Source: Neorhizobium sp. JUb45 (lineage in GTDB: Bacteria > Pseudomonadota > Alphaproteobacteria > Rhizobiales > Rhizobiaceae). From it: a stretch of DNA of 64,000 bases. Of this stretch, positions 45,920-54,852 are shown piece after piece. How positions within the stretch are numbered: position 1 is the stretch's first letter; each line of letters opens with the position of its first letter. Both the position numbers and the translations under genes were made by a program. The DNA is taken from contig NZ_SLYW01000001.1 in assembly GCF_004343585.1 (NCBI RefSeq), positions 620,001 to 684,000 of the forward strand. Direction: 5' to 3'. The notes under the pieces were generated by a model. It made no database searches and had not been told where the DNA came from. It saw only the letters and a list, made by a program, of their open reading frames with translations.

Positions 45920-46714
45920 ATGACTTCTGACGTCACGATGGTCGTAACCAGTTGCCGGCGATTTGATCTTCTTGAAAGAACTCTCCGGTCCTTCTTTTCT
46001 TACAACGACTATCCGCTCAAGGAAGTCATCGTCATCGAGGACAGTGACGACGAGGGCATTTTCAAGATAGCCGACATGTTTCCAGATCAGCCGATCCGGA
46101 TCATCTTCAACAAGGTGAATATTGGCCAGTCGCGATCCGTCGACAAAGCCTACGCGCAAGTCGAAACCCCTTACATCTTCCACATCGAGGACGATTGGGA
46201 ATTTACCAATTCCGGCACCATTGCCGCGCTGAAGGAAGCGCTGGTGGCCGAGCCCGACACTCTGCTGGCATTGGCGCGCACGGAATCCGACATGCAGGGT
46301 TATGTGCGCAGCATCCGCACCCGCACGAAGAACGGCGTCTCCTACAAGCGGCTTTATCCCGAGCTGCATTTCATGTGGTACACATTCACCTTCAATCCGA
46401 GCCTGAAGCGCACGGCCGACTATCGCCAGATTGCCGGCGGTTACCATGCGATCGGCAACGAATATGCGCTGAACCAGTATTACAAGGCGCAGCGCCGCAC
46501 GATGTGCTGGGTGATGGGACAGGATGTGCGGCACATCGGCGGGCATGGCCGCAGCAATTACGGCAAGCAGAAAAATCCTTTGCTGAGCCGTAGCAACTGG
46601 TCGAAATGGTCGCAATCGGCGCAGCGCAAATTCTGGCACGGTCTGCGCAAACTGGGCATCGATACGGAGTTGCCGCAGCGATGGCTTACGCCGCGGCCGA
46701 AGGTGGCTGGCTGA
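45920..46714 (+). CDS. Family 2-like glycosyltransferase
   Basis: A 264-residue GT-A fold protein. It begins MTSDVTMVVTSCRRFDLLERTL and has IVIEDSDDEG and FHIEDDWEF, where the acidic pair is placed like the DXD nucleotide-sugar/metal motif. A family 2 glycosyltransferase is likely. It has no membrane helix or signal peptide. The acceptor is unknown; no polysaccharide genes are adjacent. Confidence 0.8.
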   Translation: MTSDVTMVVTSCRRFDLLERTLRSFFSYNDYPLKEVIVIEDSDDEGIFKIADMFPDQPIRIIFNKVNIGQSRSVDKAYAQVETPYIFHIEDDWEFTNSGTIAALKEALVAEPDTLLALARTESDMQGYVRSIRTRTKNGVSYKRLYPELHFMWYTFTFNPSLKRTADYRQIAGGYHAIGNEYALNQYYKAQRRTMCWVMGQDVRHIGGHGRSNYGKQKNPLLSRSNWSKWSQSAQRKFWHGLRKLGIDTELPQRWLTPRPKVAG

Positions 46715-46717
46715 CGT

Positions 46718-47425
46718 TCAGCCTTTTGTCCCGCACAACATCTCGCGCTTGCCGGCAAAGCCCGGCCGGCGCTCGACGGTAAAACCGGCTGCCTGCAGGT
46801 TGCGACGTACGAAGCCGGCGGCGGCATAGGTGGCGAACGAGCCGCCCTCCACCGTCTTTGCGAAAACCGCCGACATCAGCTCCGGTGACCACATGTCGGG
46901 ATTACGCGACGGCGCAAAGCCATCGAGGAACCATGCGTCGAACGGTGTTTCGTGGCGGGCGACATTGTCCATTGCCGGGCCGCATACGACGGTTAGCGTG
47001 GTCTGCTCATCCAGCTTCAATTCGACACGGCCATGCGGATCGTCCGGCCAGAGCGCTGTCAGCGCGGCGCGTTCGGCATCCAGTTCCGGCCAGTGCGCAA
47101 GTGCCCGATCAATCGAGGCGCGGTCCATCGGATAAAGTTCGAAAGAGGTGAAGTGCAGGCTTGCGCCTGCATGCCGCAGCTCTTTCCATTGTCGCCAGGT
47201 TTCGCAGAAATTCAGGCCGGTGCCGAAGCCGAGTTCGCCGATCGCGAAATTTTCGGCACCGTTCCAGCGTTCCGGCAGGCCATTGCCGGCCAGAAAGACA
47301 TGACCGCATTCCAGGCGGCCATCGGTCTGGCAATAAAAATGATCGCCAAACTGCGGCGAATAGGGCATGTCGCCATCACGCCAGTCGAGAGGCTGGGCTT
47401 CCGGAATCTGATTGGGATCTGTCAT
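46718..47425 (-). CDS. mnmD: tRNA 5-methylaminomethyl-2-thiouridine methyltransferase, MnmD/MnmC N-domain type (DUF752)
   Basis: A 235-residue SAM-dependent methyltransferase with the MnmC-N opening (LDWRDGDMPYSPQFGDHFY), the GFGTGLNF SAM site and DAWFLDGFAPSRNPDMWS. It completes the mnm5(s2)U wobble modification by methylating nm5U. Unlike the E. coli fused MnmC, this is a stand-alone methyltransferase. Its start codon overlaps the start codon of the divergent FAD oxidoreductase gene (CATG at 47423-47426). Confidence 0.9.
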   Translation of the reverse strand: MTDPNQIPEAQPLDWRDGDMPYSPQFGDHFYCQTDGRLECGHVFLAGNGLPERWNGAENFAIGELGFGTGLNFCETWRQWKELRHAGASLHFTSFELYPMDRASIDRALAHWPELDAERAALTALWPDDPHGRVELKLDEQTTLTVVCGPAMDNVARHETPFDAWFLDGFAPSRNPDMWSPELMSAVFAKTVEGGSFATYAAAGFVRRNLQAAGFTVERRPGFAGKREMLCGTKG

Positions 47426-48593
47426 GGGAAATGCCGATAATCCGGCTGCGTCGTCCGGTCAATCGTCCACCGACCTGTTGATCATCGGTGGTGGCGTCAT
47501 GGGCCTGTGGGCGGCGGTGAAGGCGCAGCGGCTTGGTATGCGTACGATCCTCATCGATTCCGGTGGTCTGGGGCAGGGTGCCAGTTACGGTCTGGTCGGC
47601 GCGCTGATGGCGCATCTGCCCGACAAGTGGAGCGACAAGAAGCAGTTTCAGTTCGATGCGCTGGTGGCGCTGGAAGACGAGGTTGCCCGGCTGGAGAGCG
47701 AAACAGGCGTGTCCTGCGGGTATCGTCGCTGCGGTCGGTTGATCCCGTTGCCGAAACCGCATCTTGCCGATATCGCCCGTCGCCATTCACTGGATGCCGA
47801 AACCCGGTGGCTTACCGGCGACCGGCAGTTTCATTGGCATGTGCTGGACAAGACACCGCATCCCGAATGGCTGAACGCTTCGATCGGCGAGGCCGGTGTC
47901 GCCCATGACACGCTGGCCGGCCGGGCTTCGCCGCGTCGCTTCGGCGCGGCACTGGTGGCAGCCTTGAAGCAGGGGCATCATGTGCGGATCATCGAGAACA
48001 ATGGCGTCGTCCGGTTCGATGGGCGCGAGGCGATCCTTGCTGACGGCAGTCGTATCGCCTTCGGCCACGCCATCGTGGCGAATGGATATGAGGCCTTTCC
48101 GCTGCTGGAAACTCTCGGCGCGCCGCGTCTGCTCGGAATGCCGGTCAAGGGGCAGTCGGCGCTGCTGAAGGCCCATGTCGATACCAGCCTGCCGGTGATC
48201 TTTCTGAAAGGTCTTTACGTGGTGCCGCATGAGGGTGGCACGGTCGCGATCGGCAGCACCAGCGAAGAGGAGTTCGATGAGCCGTTTTCCACGGACGACA
48301 AGCTCGACGCGTTGATCGCGCGTGCGCGCGAAATCTCGCCGATGCTCGCCGATGCGCCGGTGGTGGAGCGCTGGGCAGGCCTGCGGCCCAAGGCCATTGA
48401 TCGCGACCCGATGATCGGTCGTCACCCCGACCATCCGCATATTCTGGCGCTGGCAGGCGGCTTCAAGGTCAGCTTCGGGGTCGCGCACAAGCTGGCCGAT
48501 GCCGCGCTGGACGCGCTGGCCGGAAGGCCGATGGCCGTGCCGCCAAGCTTTTTATTAGAAAATCATCTCACAGTCGCGCGAGCAGCCGTATAG
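47424..48593 (+). CDS. FAD-dependent amine/amino-acid oxidoreductase (DAO/MnmC-C-like)
   Basis: A 389-residue flavoprotein with an N-terminal ADP-binding motif (LLIIGGGVMGLWAA, about 18-31) and the D-amino-acid oxidase-like C-terminal signature (ERWAGLRPKAIDRDPMIGRHP). ATG 47424 is the only start that preserves the dinucleotide fold with a short lead; TTG 47412 is the alternative. It could be the oxidase half of a split MnmC, removing carboxymethyl from cmnm5U, or a glycine/D-amino-acid oxidase. Context favours the first only weakly. Confidence 0.8.
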   Translation: MGNADNPAASSGQSSTDLLIIGGGVMGLWAAVKAQRLGMRTILIDSGGLGQGASYGLVGALMAHLPDKWSDKKQFQFDALVALEDEVARLESETGVSCGYRRCGRLIPLPKPHLADIARRHSLDAETRWLTGDRQFHWHVLDKTPHPEWLNASIGEAGVAHDTLAGRASPRRFGAALVAALKQGHHVRIIENNGVVRFDGREAILADGSRIAFGHAIVANGYEAFPLLETLGAPRLLGMPVKGQSALLKAHVDTSLPVIFLKGLYVVPHEGGTVAIGSTSEEEFDEPFSTDDKLDALIARAREISPMLADAPVVERWAGLRPKAIDRDPMIGRHPDHPHILALAGGFKVSFGVAHKLADAALDALAGRPMAVPPSFLLENHLTVARAAV

Positions 48594-48694
48594 ACCCCGC
48601 GAATCGTCGTCATCCTGTTACGCAAATCACCTAACCCGGTTTTCGGGAAGCTTGAGCAATGCGTGAATAACAACCGCAATCAGGATGATGACGC

Positions 48695-49402
48695 ATGCGC
48701 TATTCAATCAATTTTACGCCGCCGGCGCATGATCCGCTGACGCTTGCCGCAGCCCAATGGCTGGGGCGGCATGCCTTTTCGGGCGCTGCCTTCGATCATC
48801 CGGCGATGCGTGCCCTGAGCCTCCATGATATTTCCTTCAACACGGCGCTGCCGCGTCGCTCCGGTTTCCACGGCGCGCTGCGCCCCACATTCAAGCTGGC
48901 ACCCGGCGTGACAGAAGCGGAACTGCTGCGCGACCTGATGCGCTTTGCCGGCAAGCAGCGGCCATTTGCGCTGCCGCTGCTGGAAGTGGTCCGTATCGGC
49001 ACCCAGTTCGCGCTGGCTCCCGTCATTCCCTGCCAGTCGATGCATCTGCTCGCCGGTGCTGTCGTCACCGAGTTCGAGCGTTTTCGCCTGCCGATGCCTG
49101 ATGACGAGATGGAACGTGCCGACCCCGGCAATCTCTCCGCCGGCCAGCTCGCCAACATGCTGCGCTGGGGCGATCCCTATCTGATGGACGAGTTTCGTTT
49201 CCACATGACGCTGACCGGCCCGCTGGCGCCGACCGATCTCGCCAAATTCGAGACGGCTTTGCGCGGCTATTTCGCCCCCATCCTCACCGATCCTGTCGAG
49301 GTGACGAACCTTGCCCTGTTCGTGGAGGAGGAGCCGGGTGCGCCGCTGACGGTGCATTCGCTGCATCCGCTCGGACGCGTTTCGGCGCGTCGCACCGCCT
49401 GA
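48695..49402 (+). CDS. DUF1045 family protein (2H phosphoesterase-like)
   Basis: A 235-residue protein starting MRYSINFTPPAHDPLTLAAA, typical of DUF1045, a family often found near phosphonate genes. Two histidine motifs (FHGALRPT near residue 55, FHMTLTG near 170) fit the 2H phosphoesterase/RNA-ligase-like fold. Here it precedes the ureide genes, and no phn gene is present. The reaction is not known. Confidence 0.82.
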   Translation: MRYSINFTPPAHDPLTLAAAQWLGRHAFSGAAFDHPAMRALSLHDISFNTALPRRSGFHGALRPTFKLAPGVTEAELLRDLMRFAGKQRPFALPLLEVVRIGTQFALAPVIPCQSMHLLAGAVVTEFERFRLPMPDDEMERADPGNLSAGQLANMLRWGDPYLMDEFRFHMTLTGPLAPTDLAKFETALRGYFAPILTDPVEVTNLALFVEEEPGAPLTVHSLHPLGRVSARRTA

Positions 49403-49484
49403 TCCCCTGAACGCTCACAGATCGCATCTCGACATTGATGCCAGACGGCTGTTACCGTTCGGAAAAACGCATCGAGGGGATGTC

Positions 49485-50414
49485 ATGCTGCTGCCGATCG
49501 AGAGCCCGCGCAATTTTGTCGGTTACGGGCGCAATCCGCCTGATCCGAAATGGCCGGGCGGAGCGAATATCGCCGTCCAGTTCGTGATCAATTACGAGGA
49601 GGGCGGCGAAAGCTCGATCCTCGATCAGGACAAGGCCTCCGAAAATCTGCTGTCCGAAATCGTCGGCGCCGCCGCCTGGCCGGGCCAGCGCAATCTCAAC
49701 ATGGAGTCGATCTACGAATACGGTTCGCGCGCCGGCTTCTGGCGGCTGTGGCGGCTTTTCACCGACCTCAAGGTGCAGACCACGGTTTATGGCGTGACGC
49801 TGGCCATGGCCCGCAATCCGGAGGCGGTGTCGGCGATGAAGGAGGCCGGCTGGGAAATCGCCAGCCATGGTTATCGCTGGCTGGAATACAAGGATTTTTC
49901 GGAGGCCGAAGAACGCGCCCATATTCTCGAAGCGGTGCGCCTGCATGCCGAGCTGACGGGCGAACGGCCCTATGGAATGTATCAGGGAAAGCCATCCGAT
50001 AACACGCTGAAACTGATTATGGAGGAGGGCGGTTTCCTCTATTCATCAGATAGTTATGCCGATGATCTGCCCTATTGGGTGAAAGGCGTGGATGACAAAC
50101 CGTTCCTGATCATTCCCTATACGCTTGAAACCAACGACATGCGGTTCGCTACCCCGCAGGGGTTCAATTCCGGCGACCAGTTCTTCGCATATCTCAAGGA
50201 TGCCTTCGATACGCTTTACCGCGAAGGACAGGAAGGCGCGCCAAAAATGCTGTCGGTGGGGCTGCATTGCCGGCTTGTCGGGCGGCCCGGTCGCGTGGCA
50301 GCCTTGCGGCGTTTCGTTGAATACGTGCTCGGCCATGACAAGGTATGGATCCCGCGGCGTGTCGAGATCGCGCGGCATTGGCATCAGCACCACCAGCCCG
50401 CAGGTGCCCTTTGA
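49485..50414 (+). CDS. puuE: Allantoinase PuuE (polysaccharide-deacetylase family)
   Basis: A 309-residue metal-independent allantoinase of the NodB/polysaccharide deacetylase fold, converting allantoin to allantoate. The PuuE pattern (PRNFVGYGRNPPDPKWPGG, NYEEGGE, EYGSRAGFWR, ASHGYRW, LHCRLVGRPGR) is clear. It begins the ureide operon puuE-uraD-(MNT-HEPN)-allA-uraH. Its stop overlaps the TTG start of uraD (TTGA). Confidence 0.94.
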   Translation: MLLPIESPRNFVGYGRNPPDPKWPGGANIAVQFVINYEEGGESSILDQDKASENLLSEIVGAAAWPGQRNLNMESIYEYGSRAGFWRLWRLFTDLKVQTTVYGVTLAMARNPEAVSAMKEAGWEIASHGYRWLEYKDFSEAEERAHILEAVRLHAELTGERPYGMYQGKPSDNTLKLIMEEGGFLYSSDSYADDLPYWVKGVDDKPFLIIPYTLETNDMRFATPQGFNSGDQFFAYLKDAFDTLYREGQEGAPKMLSVGLHCRLVGRPGRVAALRRFVEYVLGHDKVWIPRRVEIARHWHQHHQPAGAL

Positions 50415-50908
50415 CGGCGCGTGGAGATTTCATCGCAAAATTCGGCGGCGTGTTCGAACACTCCCCCTTCATCGCCGAGCGCGCCTATGATGCCGGCTTC
50501 GTGACCGTGCCGCTGACGGCCAAGGGACTGCACGACGGCATGGTTCTGGAATTCCGCAATGCCGGGCGCGAGGAGCGGCTCGGCATCCTGCGCGCCCATC
50601 CTGATCTCGCCGGCAAGCTGGCGATATCGAGCGAACTCACGGAGGACAGCCGCAAGGAACAGGCTGGCGCCGGTCTCGACCGGCTGAGCCCGCAGGAGCA
50701 TGCGCGTTTCACTGAACTCAACAGCGCCTATACGCAAAAATTCGGCTTTCCCTTCATCATTGCCGTCAAGGGGCTGAACAGGCAAGATATCCTTGCCGCC
50801 TTCGAGAGCCGCATCGATAACGGTTTTGACGAGGAGTTCGAGACGGCGGCAGAACAGGTGGAGCGCATCGCGTTGCTGCGGTTGCAGGCGCTGTTGCCGG
50901 AGCGGTGA
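50411..50908 (+). CDS. uraD: OHCU decarboxylase UraD
   Basis: A 165-residue all-helical enzyme that decarboxylates 2-oxo-4-hydroxy-4-carboxy-5-ureidoimidazoline to S-allantoin. The catalytic HPDLAGKL motif (H63) and the later SRKEQAGAGL and LNSAYTQKFGFPFIIAVKG are present. TTG 50411 gives the family length and overlaps the puuE stop. It is separated from the next ureide gene, allA, by a toxin-antitoxin pair. Confidence 0.93.
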   Translation: MTARGDFIAKFGGVFEHSPFIAERAYDAGFVTVPLTAKGLHDGMVLEFRNAGREERLGILRAHPDLAGKLAISSELTEDSRKEQAGAGLDRLSPQEHARFTELNSAYTQKFGFPFIIAVKGLNRQDILAAFESRIDNGFDEEFETAAEQVERIALLRLQALLPER

Positions 50909-50944
50909 TCCGCTTATATTGTCGTGGCAAGGAGATATGCCGCC

Positions 50945-51235
50945 ATGAGGCCATCGGAAGTCCTGAACAAGAACAGGCAGGCCATCCGCGAAGCGACAAA
51001 ACGCTTCAATGCGGCGAACCCGCGTGTATTCGGTTCTGTTGCGCGTGGTGAGGATGGCGTTTCAAGCGATATCGACATTCTTGTCGATACACTGCCCGAT
51101 ACGACGCTGCTCGATCTTGGCGGCCTTCAGGATGCGCTGGAGACGTTGCTTGAGGCGAAGGTCGATCTCGTCACGTCCAAGGGTATTCGCAGCGCCATGA
51201 GAGAACGTATTCTGGCCGAGGCGATGCCTATATGA
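50945..51235 (+). CDS. MNT nucleotidyltransferase antitoxin (MntA)
   Basis: A 96-residue minimal nucleotidyltransferase with an exact GSX10DXD motif (G30, S31, D42, D44). Such MntA antitoxins silence the HEPN partner by transferring AMP to its active-site tyrosine. ATG 50945 follows AAGGAG. It overlaps the HEPN gene by four bases (ATGA), the usual operon, and here it lies between uraD and allA. Confidence 0.88.
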   Translation: MRPSEVLNKNRQAIREATKRFNAANPRVFGSVARGEDGVSSDIDILVDTLPDTTLLDLGGLQDALETLLEAKVDLVTSKGIRSAMRERILAEAMPI

Positions 51236-51594
51236 CGGCTGAACGGCTGCGTGAGTATCTGGACCGGATGCATGCCGCCGCCGAGCAGGCCCGTGCTTTC
51301 ATGGCGGGTATGTCTGAACCCGGTTTTCTGGAAGATGAGCGCACCCAGATGGCGGTCGGCATGGCATTCGTGCTGATTGGGGAGGCGGCGGCGCGGATAA
51401 TGACACATCACCCGGATTTCCCCGTCGATCACCCGCAAATTCCATGGTCCAAGATCAAGGGCATGCGCAATATCGTCGTCCACGATTATCATGAAGTCGA
51501 ATTGCCGGTGATCTGGAGGACAGTGAGGGATGAATTGCCAAAATTGATCAATGATCTGGACGAACTGCGAAACTGGCGCGCCCAGGGCGAATGA
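51232..51594 (+). CDS. HEPN-domain toxin (HepT-like RNase)
   Basis: A 120-residue helical HEPN protein with the complete RX4HXY ribonuclease motif (R79, H84, Y86; RNIVVHDY). HepT toxins cleave or trim RNA, and the tyrosine is the site AMPylated by MntA. It is followed after 16 bases by allA on the same strand, so it is transcribed with the ureide genes unless separate promoters exist. Confidence 0.88.
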   Translation: MTAERLREYLDRMHAAAEQARAFMAGMSEPGFLEDERTQMAVGMAFVLIGEAAARIMTHHPDFPVDHPQIPWSKIKGMRNIVVHDYHEVELPVIWRTVRDELPKLINDLDELRNWRAQGE

Positions 51595-51610
51595 CGACAA
51601 AGGCCAATCA

Positions 51611-52111
51611 TTGACTGACATTCTCGACATCCTGCCTCTCACCCAAGCCGGCTTCGACCGTTTCGGCGATGTCATTGAGGCTGATCCTTCCCGTATGCGG
51701 CTGATCAACAACGGCACCACCGAGCGTTTTCACGCGCTCGCCGAACCCGTCGCGATCGGTCAGCCGGAGCGGCTGATCTTCAACATCTTTCGCGGACAGC
51801 CTCGAAAATTTCCCCATGCAATCGACATGATGGAACGGCACCCGTTCGGCACCCAGAGTTTTGTGCCGCTCTCGGGCCGTCCGTTTCTGGTCGCCGTCTC
51901 GGATGACGAGGGCGGTCGGCCTGGGCGTCCGCTGGTGTTTCTGGCGCAGGCGCATCAGGGCGTGAACTATTTTGCCAATACCTGGCACCATCCGTTGATG
52001 GTGCTGGCCGACGTCAGCGATTTTCTCGTTGTCGATCGTGACAATACGGCGGAAAATCTCGAGGAATATTTCTTCGAAACCGCCTATCGCATAACGGAGC
52101 CAGACCTATGA
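51611..52111 (+). CDS. allA: Ureidoglycolate lyase AllA
   Basis: A 166-residue cupin-fold enzyme that splits S-ureidoglycolate into glyoxylate and urea. The AllA pattern ([63 protein letters not shown]) is clear. TTG 51611 follows AAAGG by eight bases and gives the usual length. It supplies urea for the urease system. It overlaps uraH by four bases. Confidence 0.93.
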   Translation: MTDILDILPLTQAGFDRFGDVIEADPSRMRLINNGTTERFHALAEPVAIGQPERLIFNIFRGQPRKFPHAIDMMERHPFGTQSFVPLSGRPFLVAVSDDEGGRPGRPLVFLAQAHQGVNYFANTWHHPLMVLADVSDFLVVDRDNTAENLEEYFFETAYRITEPDL

Positions 52112-52464
52112 CCGGCCTCACCACCCATGTGCTCGATACGGCCAGCGGCAAGCCCGCCGAGGGACTTGCCATTGATCTCTACCGTATCGACGGCGAGTGG
52201 CGCGAAAAGCTGAAAACGGTGACGACAAACAGTGACGGGCGGGTCGATGGCGGGCCGCTGTTGATCGGCGACACCTTTGCCACCGGCACTTACGAACTGG
52301 TATTTTATGCCGGTGATTATCTGCGCCGCCATGGCGTGGCGCTTGCCGAGCCGGCCTTCCTCGATATCATCCCGATCCGTTTCGGTATCGCCGACGTGAC
52401 GGCGCATTATCACGTGCCCTTGCTGCTTTCGCCTTACGGCTATTCGACCTATCGGGGGAGCTGA
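52108..52464 (+). CDS. uraH: 5-hydroxyisourate hydrolase UraH (transthyretin-like)
   Basis: A 118-residue enzyme that hydrolyses 5-hydroxyisourate to OHCU, the step before UraD. It has the [11 protein letters not shown] start (His near residue 7), a RVDGGPLL strand and the diagnostic C-terminal YRGS. Coupled to allA (ATGA) and to the metallophosphoesterase gene (stop/start overlap at 52464). Confidence 0.94.
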   Translation: MTGLTTHVLDTASGKPAEGLAIDLYRIDGEWREKLKTVTTNSDGRVDGGPLLIGDTFATGTYELVFYAGDYLRRHGVALAEPAFLDIIPIRFGIADVTAHYHVPLLLSPYGYSTYRGS

Positions 52465-53213
52465 TGCGTTTTGCTGCGATCGCCGACATCCATGGCAATC
52501 ATGCTGCCCTGCAGGCGGTGCTGGAGGATATTGCCGCTCTCGGCATTCGCGACATCGTCAATCTCGGCGATTGTTTCAGTGGTCCGCTGGAGGCTGGGCA
52601 CACCGCCGATCTTCTGCTGCTTCTCGATATGAACGCGGTGCAGACGGTGCGCGGCAATCATGACCGTTATCTTCTGGAAACCCCGCCCGAGGCGATGGGG
52701 CGCTCCGACGCGCACGCGCATGGACAACTTGCACCACGGCATTTCGAATGGCTGCGCAAACTGCCGACAAGCATGGTCTGGCGCGAAGACGTGTTTCTCT
52801 GTCATGCGACGCCGAGCAAAGATGATGTCTACTGGCTGGACAAGGTGTCAGGTGAGGGGAATGTCGTACTGCGCCCGCAGGCCGAGATCGAATCATTCGC
52901 CGAAGGCGTGGAGCAATCGCTGATCCTGTGCGCTCACAGCCATCTGCCGCGTGTCGTTTCGCTTTCGGACGGGCGGATGATCGTCAATCCCGGCAGTGTC
53001 GGTTGCCCGGCCTATCATGACGATGAACCAGTGCCGCACGATGTCGAGACGGGGCATCCGCTGGCGAGTTACGTCGTTCTGGAAAAGGCTGAGCGCGGCT
53101 GGACACCGCAATTTCGCACCGTCGCGTATGATCACATGGCGGTGTCGCGGCTGGCAGCCGATAACGGCCGAGCAGACTGGGCGGCGGCGATTGCCACCGG
53201 TCGCATGGGCTGA
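52464..53213 (+). CDS. Calcineurin-like metallophosphoesterase
   Basis: A 249-residue cytoplasmic phosphoesterase with the metal-binding motifs DIHGNHAAL, NLGDCFSGP, VRGNHDRY, CAHSHLP and NPGSVGCPAY (YfcE/MJ0936-like). It is translationally coupled to uraH, but no established ureide role is known. It could hydrolyse a phosphorylated by-product, or simply be carried in the operon. Confidence 0.85.
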   Translation: MRFAAIADIHGNHAALQAVLEDIAALGIRDIVNLGDCFSGPLEAGHTADLLLLLDMNAVQTVRGNHDRYLLETPPEAMGRSDAHAHGQLAPRHFEWLRKLPTSMVWREDVFLCHATPSKDDVYWLDKVSGEGNVVLRPQAEIESFAEGVEQSLILCAHSHLPRVVSLSDGRMIVNPGSVGCPAYHDDEPVPHDVETGHPLASYVVLEKAERGWTPQFRTVAYDHMAVSRLAADNGRADWAAAIATGRMG

Positions 53214-53380
53214 ACCGGCCTGTTTTTCCGAAATAGTGTTGCGCAAATGCGATGAACTGCCTGCGCTGTGGGCTATGCGACGATTTGGCTTGAAAAACAC
53301 CTGTTGATGGCGCAATGCCGGGCCATGCGGCTTTTGCGGATGCAAAAGCCTTTGTTCTGCAGCAATGACCGGATACTGCC

Positions 53381-54718
53381 ATGTCCCCGACATCTCCCGG
53401 CGCCGCACCGCGCCGTCTCACCGCCCAGGATTTTCGCACGCTTGGCCTTGCCGCCCTCGGCGGTGCGCTGGAATTCTACGATTTCATCATCTTCGTGTTT
53501 TTCGCGGCCGTCATCGGCAAGCTGTTTTTTCCGGCCGACATGCCGGAATGGCTGGTGCTGATCCAGACCTTCGGCATCTTTGCCGCCGGTTATCTGGTGC
53601 GCCCGCTCGGTGGCATCGTGCTCGCCCATTTCGGCGATCTTTTCGGCCGCAAGCGGGTTTTCGCGTTTTCGATCCTGCTGATGGCGCTGTCGACGCTCGG
53701 CATGGCGATCATGCCGACCTATGCGACGATCGGCGTTCTGGCGCCGATCCTGCTGGTTCTCATGCGCGTCCTGCAGGGCGCGGCCATTGGCGGTGAAGTG
53801 CCCGGTGCATGGACCTTTGTTGCCGAACATGTGCCTTTGCGCCGTGTCGGTTTCGCCTGCGGCTTTCTGACTTCCGGCCTGTCGCTCGGCATCCTGCTCG
53901 GATCGTCCATCGCCACCGTCATCAATACCGTTTTCACGCCTGAAGATGTGGCCGCCTATGCCTGGCGCATCCCCTTCCTGCTCGGCGGTGTCTTCGGCCT
54001 TCTGGCCGTGTGGCTGCGTCGCTGGTTGCAGGAAACCCCGATCTTTACCGAGATGAAGGCCAGCCGCGCGCTGGCGCCGGAACTGCCGCTCAAGACCGTT
54101 CTGCGTGACCATGGTCGTGGTGTCATCATCTCCATGCTGCTGACCTGGGTCCTGTCGGCTGCCATCGTCGTCACCACGTTGATGACCGCGACACTGTTGC
54201 AGAAGATCTATGGTTACACGGCGCAGCAGTCGCTGGCGGCAACCAGTTTTGGCACGGTGTTTCTGATCTTCTCGACCTCGGCAGCGGGTGCGATCGTCGA
54301 CCGTATCGGTTCCGGCCGCTTCTTCACCGTTGGTGGCGTTTTGTTCGGCGCCGCGACCTCGGCGTTTTACAGCTATGCCAGTACCTCGATCACCGTCATG
54401 TTCGCGCTTTATGCGGTCATGGGCCTTGCGGTCGGCATGGTCGGTGCCGTGCCTTATGTCATGGTCCGCGCGTTTCCGGCGCGCGTGCGTTTTTCCGGCC
54501 TGTCCTTTTCGTATAACGTCGCCTATGCCATCTTCGGCGGCCTGACGCCGATTGCCGTCACCTCCATGCTGGCCGTCAACCCGATGGCACATGCCTATTA
54601 TCTGCTGTTCATCGCGGCACTGACGGTTGCGCTCGGCATCTATCTCAGCCTGCGTGGCGAGACGGTGGAAGCGGCAGCCGGTATCGAGGAACTGACGGAG
54701 CGTATGGCGCGCAACTGA
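53381..54718 (+). CDS. MFS transporter, metabolite:H+ symporter (MHS) type
   Basis: A 445-residue inner-membrane transporter with 12 helices. The MHS signatures are clear (LGGALEFYDFIIFVFFAAVI, RPLGGIVLAHFGDLFGRKR, GGEVPGAWTFVAEH). Relatives carry citrate, ketoglutarate, betaine or shikimate. It follows the ureide operon after a 167-base gap and may import a related organic acid. A strong terminator follows. Confidence 0.9.
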   Translation: MSPTSPGAAPRRLTAQDFRTLGLAALGGALEFYDFIIFVFFAAVIGKLFFPADMPEWLVLIQTFGIFAAGYLVRPLGGIVLAHFGDLFGRKRVFAFSILLMALSTLGMAIMPTYATIGVLAPILLVLMRVLQGAAIGGEVPGAWTFVAEHVPLRRVGFACGFLTSGLSLGILLGSSIATVINTVFTPEDVAAYAWRIPFLLGGVFGLLAVWLRRWLQETPIFTEMKASRALAPELPLKTVLRDHGRGVIISMLLTWVLSAAIVVTTLMTATLLQKIYGYTAQQSLAATSFGTVFLIFSTSAAGAIVDRIGSGRFFTVGGVLFGAATSAFYSYASTSITVMFALYAVMGLAVGMVGAVPYVMVRAFPARVRFSGLSFSYNVAYAIFGGLTPIAVTSMLAVNPMAHAYYLLFIAALTVALGIYLSLRGETVEAAAGIEELTERMARN

Positions 54719-54744
54719 TCGACGCTTCAATATTCCGGAACGTG

Positions 54745-54786
54745 ATGGGGGATGCGCCGATGGTGCATCCCCCATTCGTTTTTCGG
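54745..54786 (+). terminator. Strong Rho-independent terminator after the MFS gene
   Basis: A perfect 11-bp stem (ATGGGGGATGC 54745-54755 with GCATCCCCCAT 54765-54775), a 9-base loop and TCGTTTTTCGGG. It lies 26 bases after the stop codon. Confidence 0.9.
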
Positions 54787-54852
54787 GATGGAACTTTGCG
54801 GGGTTTACGGCGTTCTCAGTCGCTCCCAGTGACGATAGAAAAGGAATGCGTT

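Noticed and set aside
43163..46639. A 1158-residue minus-strand open frame opposite the hybrid kinase and glycosyltransferase
   Set aside because: The plus strand has intact PAS, HisKA, HATPase and receiver domains; the minus-strand frame shows none.
53273..54775. A 500-residue minus-strand open frame opposite the MFS gene
   Set aside because: Rich in Asp, Arg and His like other antisense shadows; the transporter on the plus strand is unmistakable.
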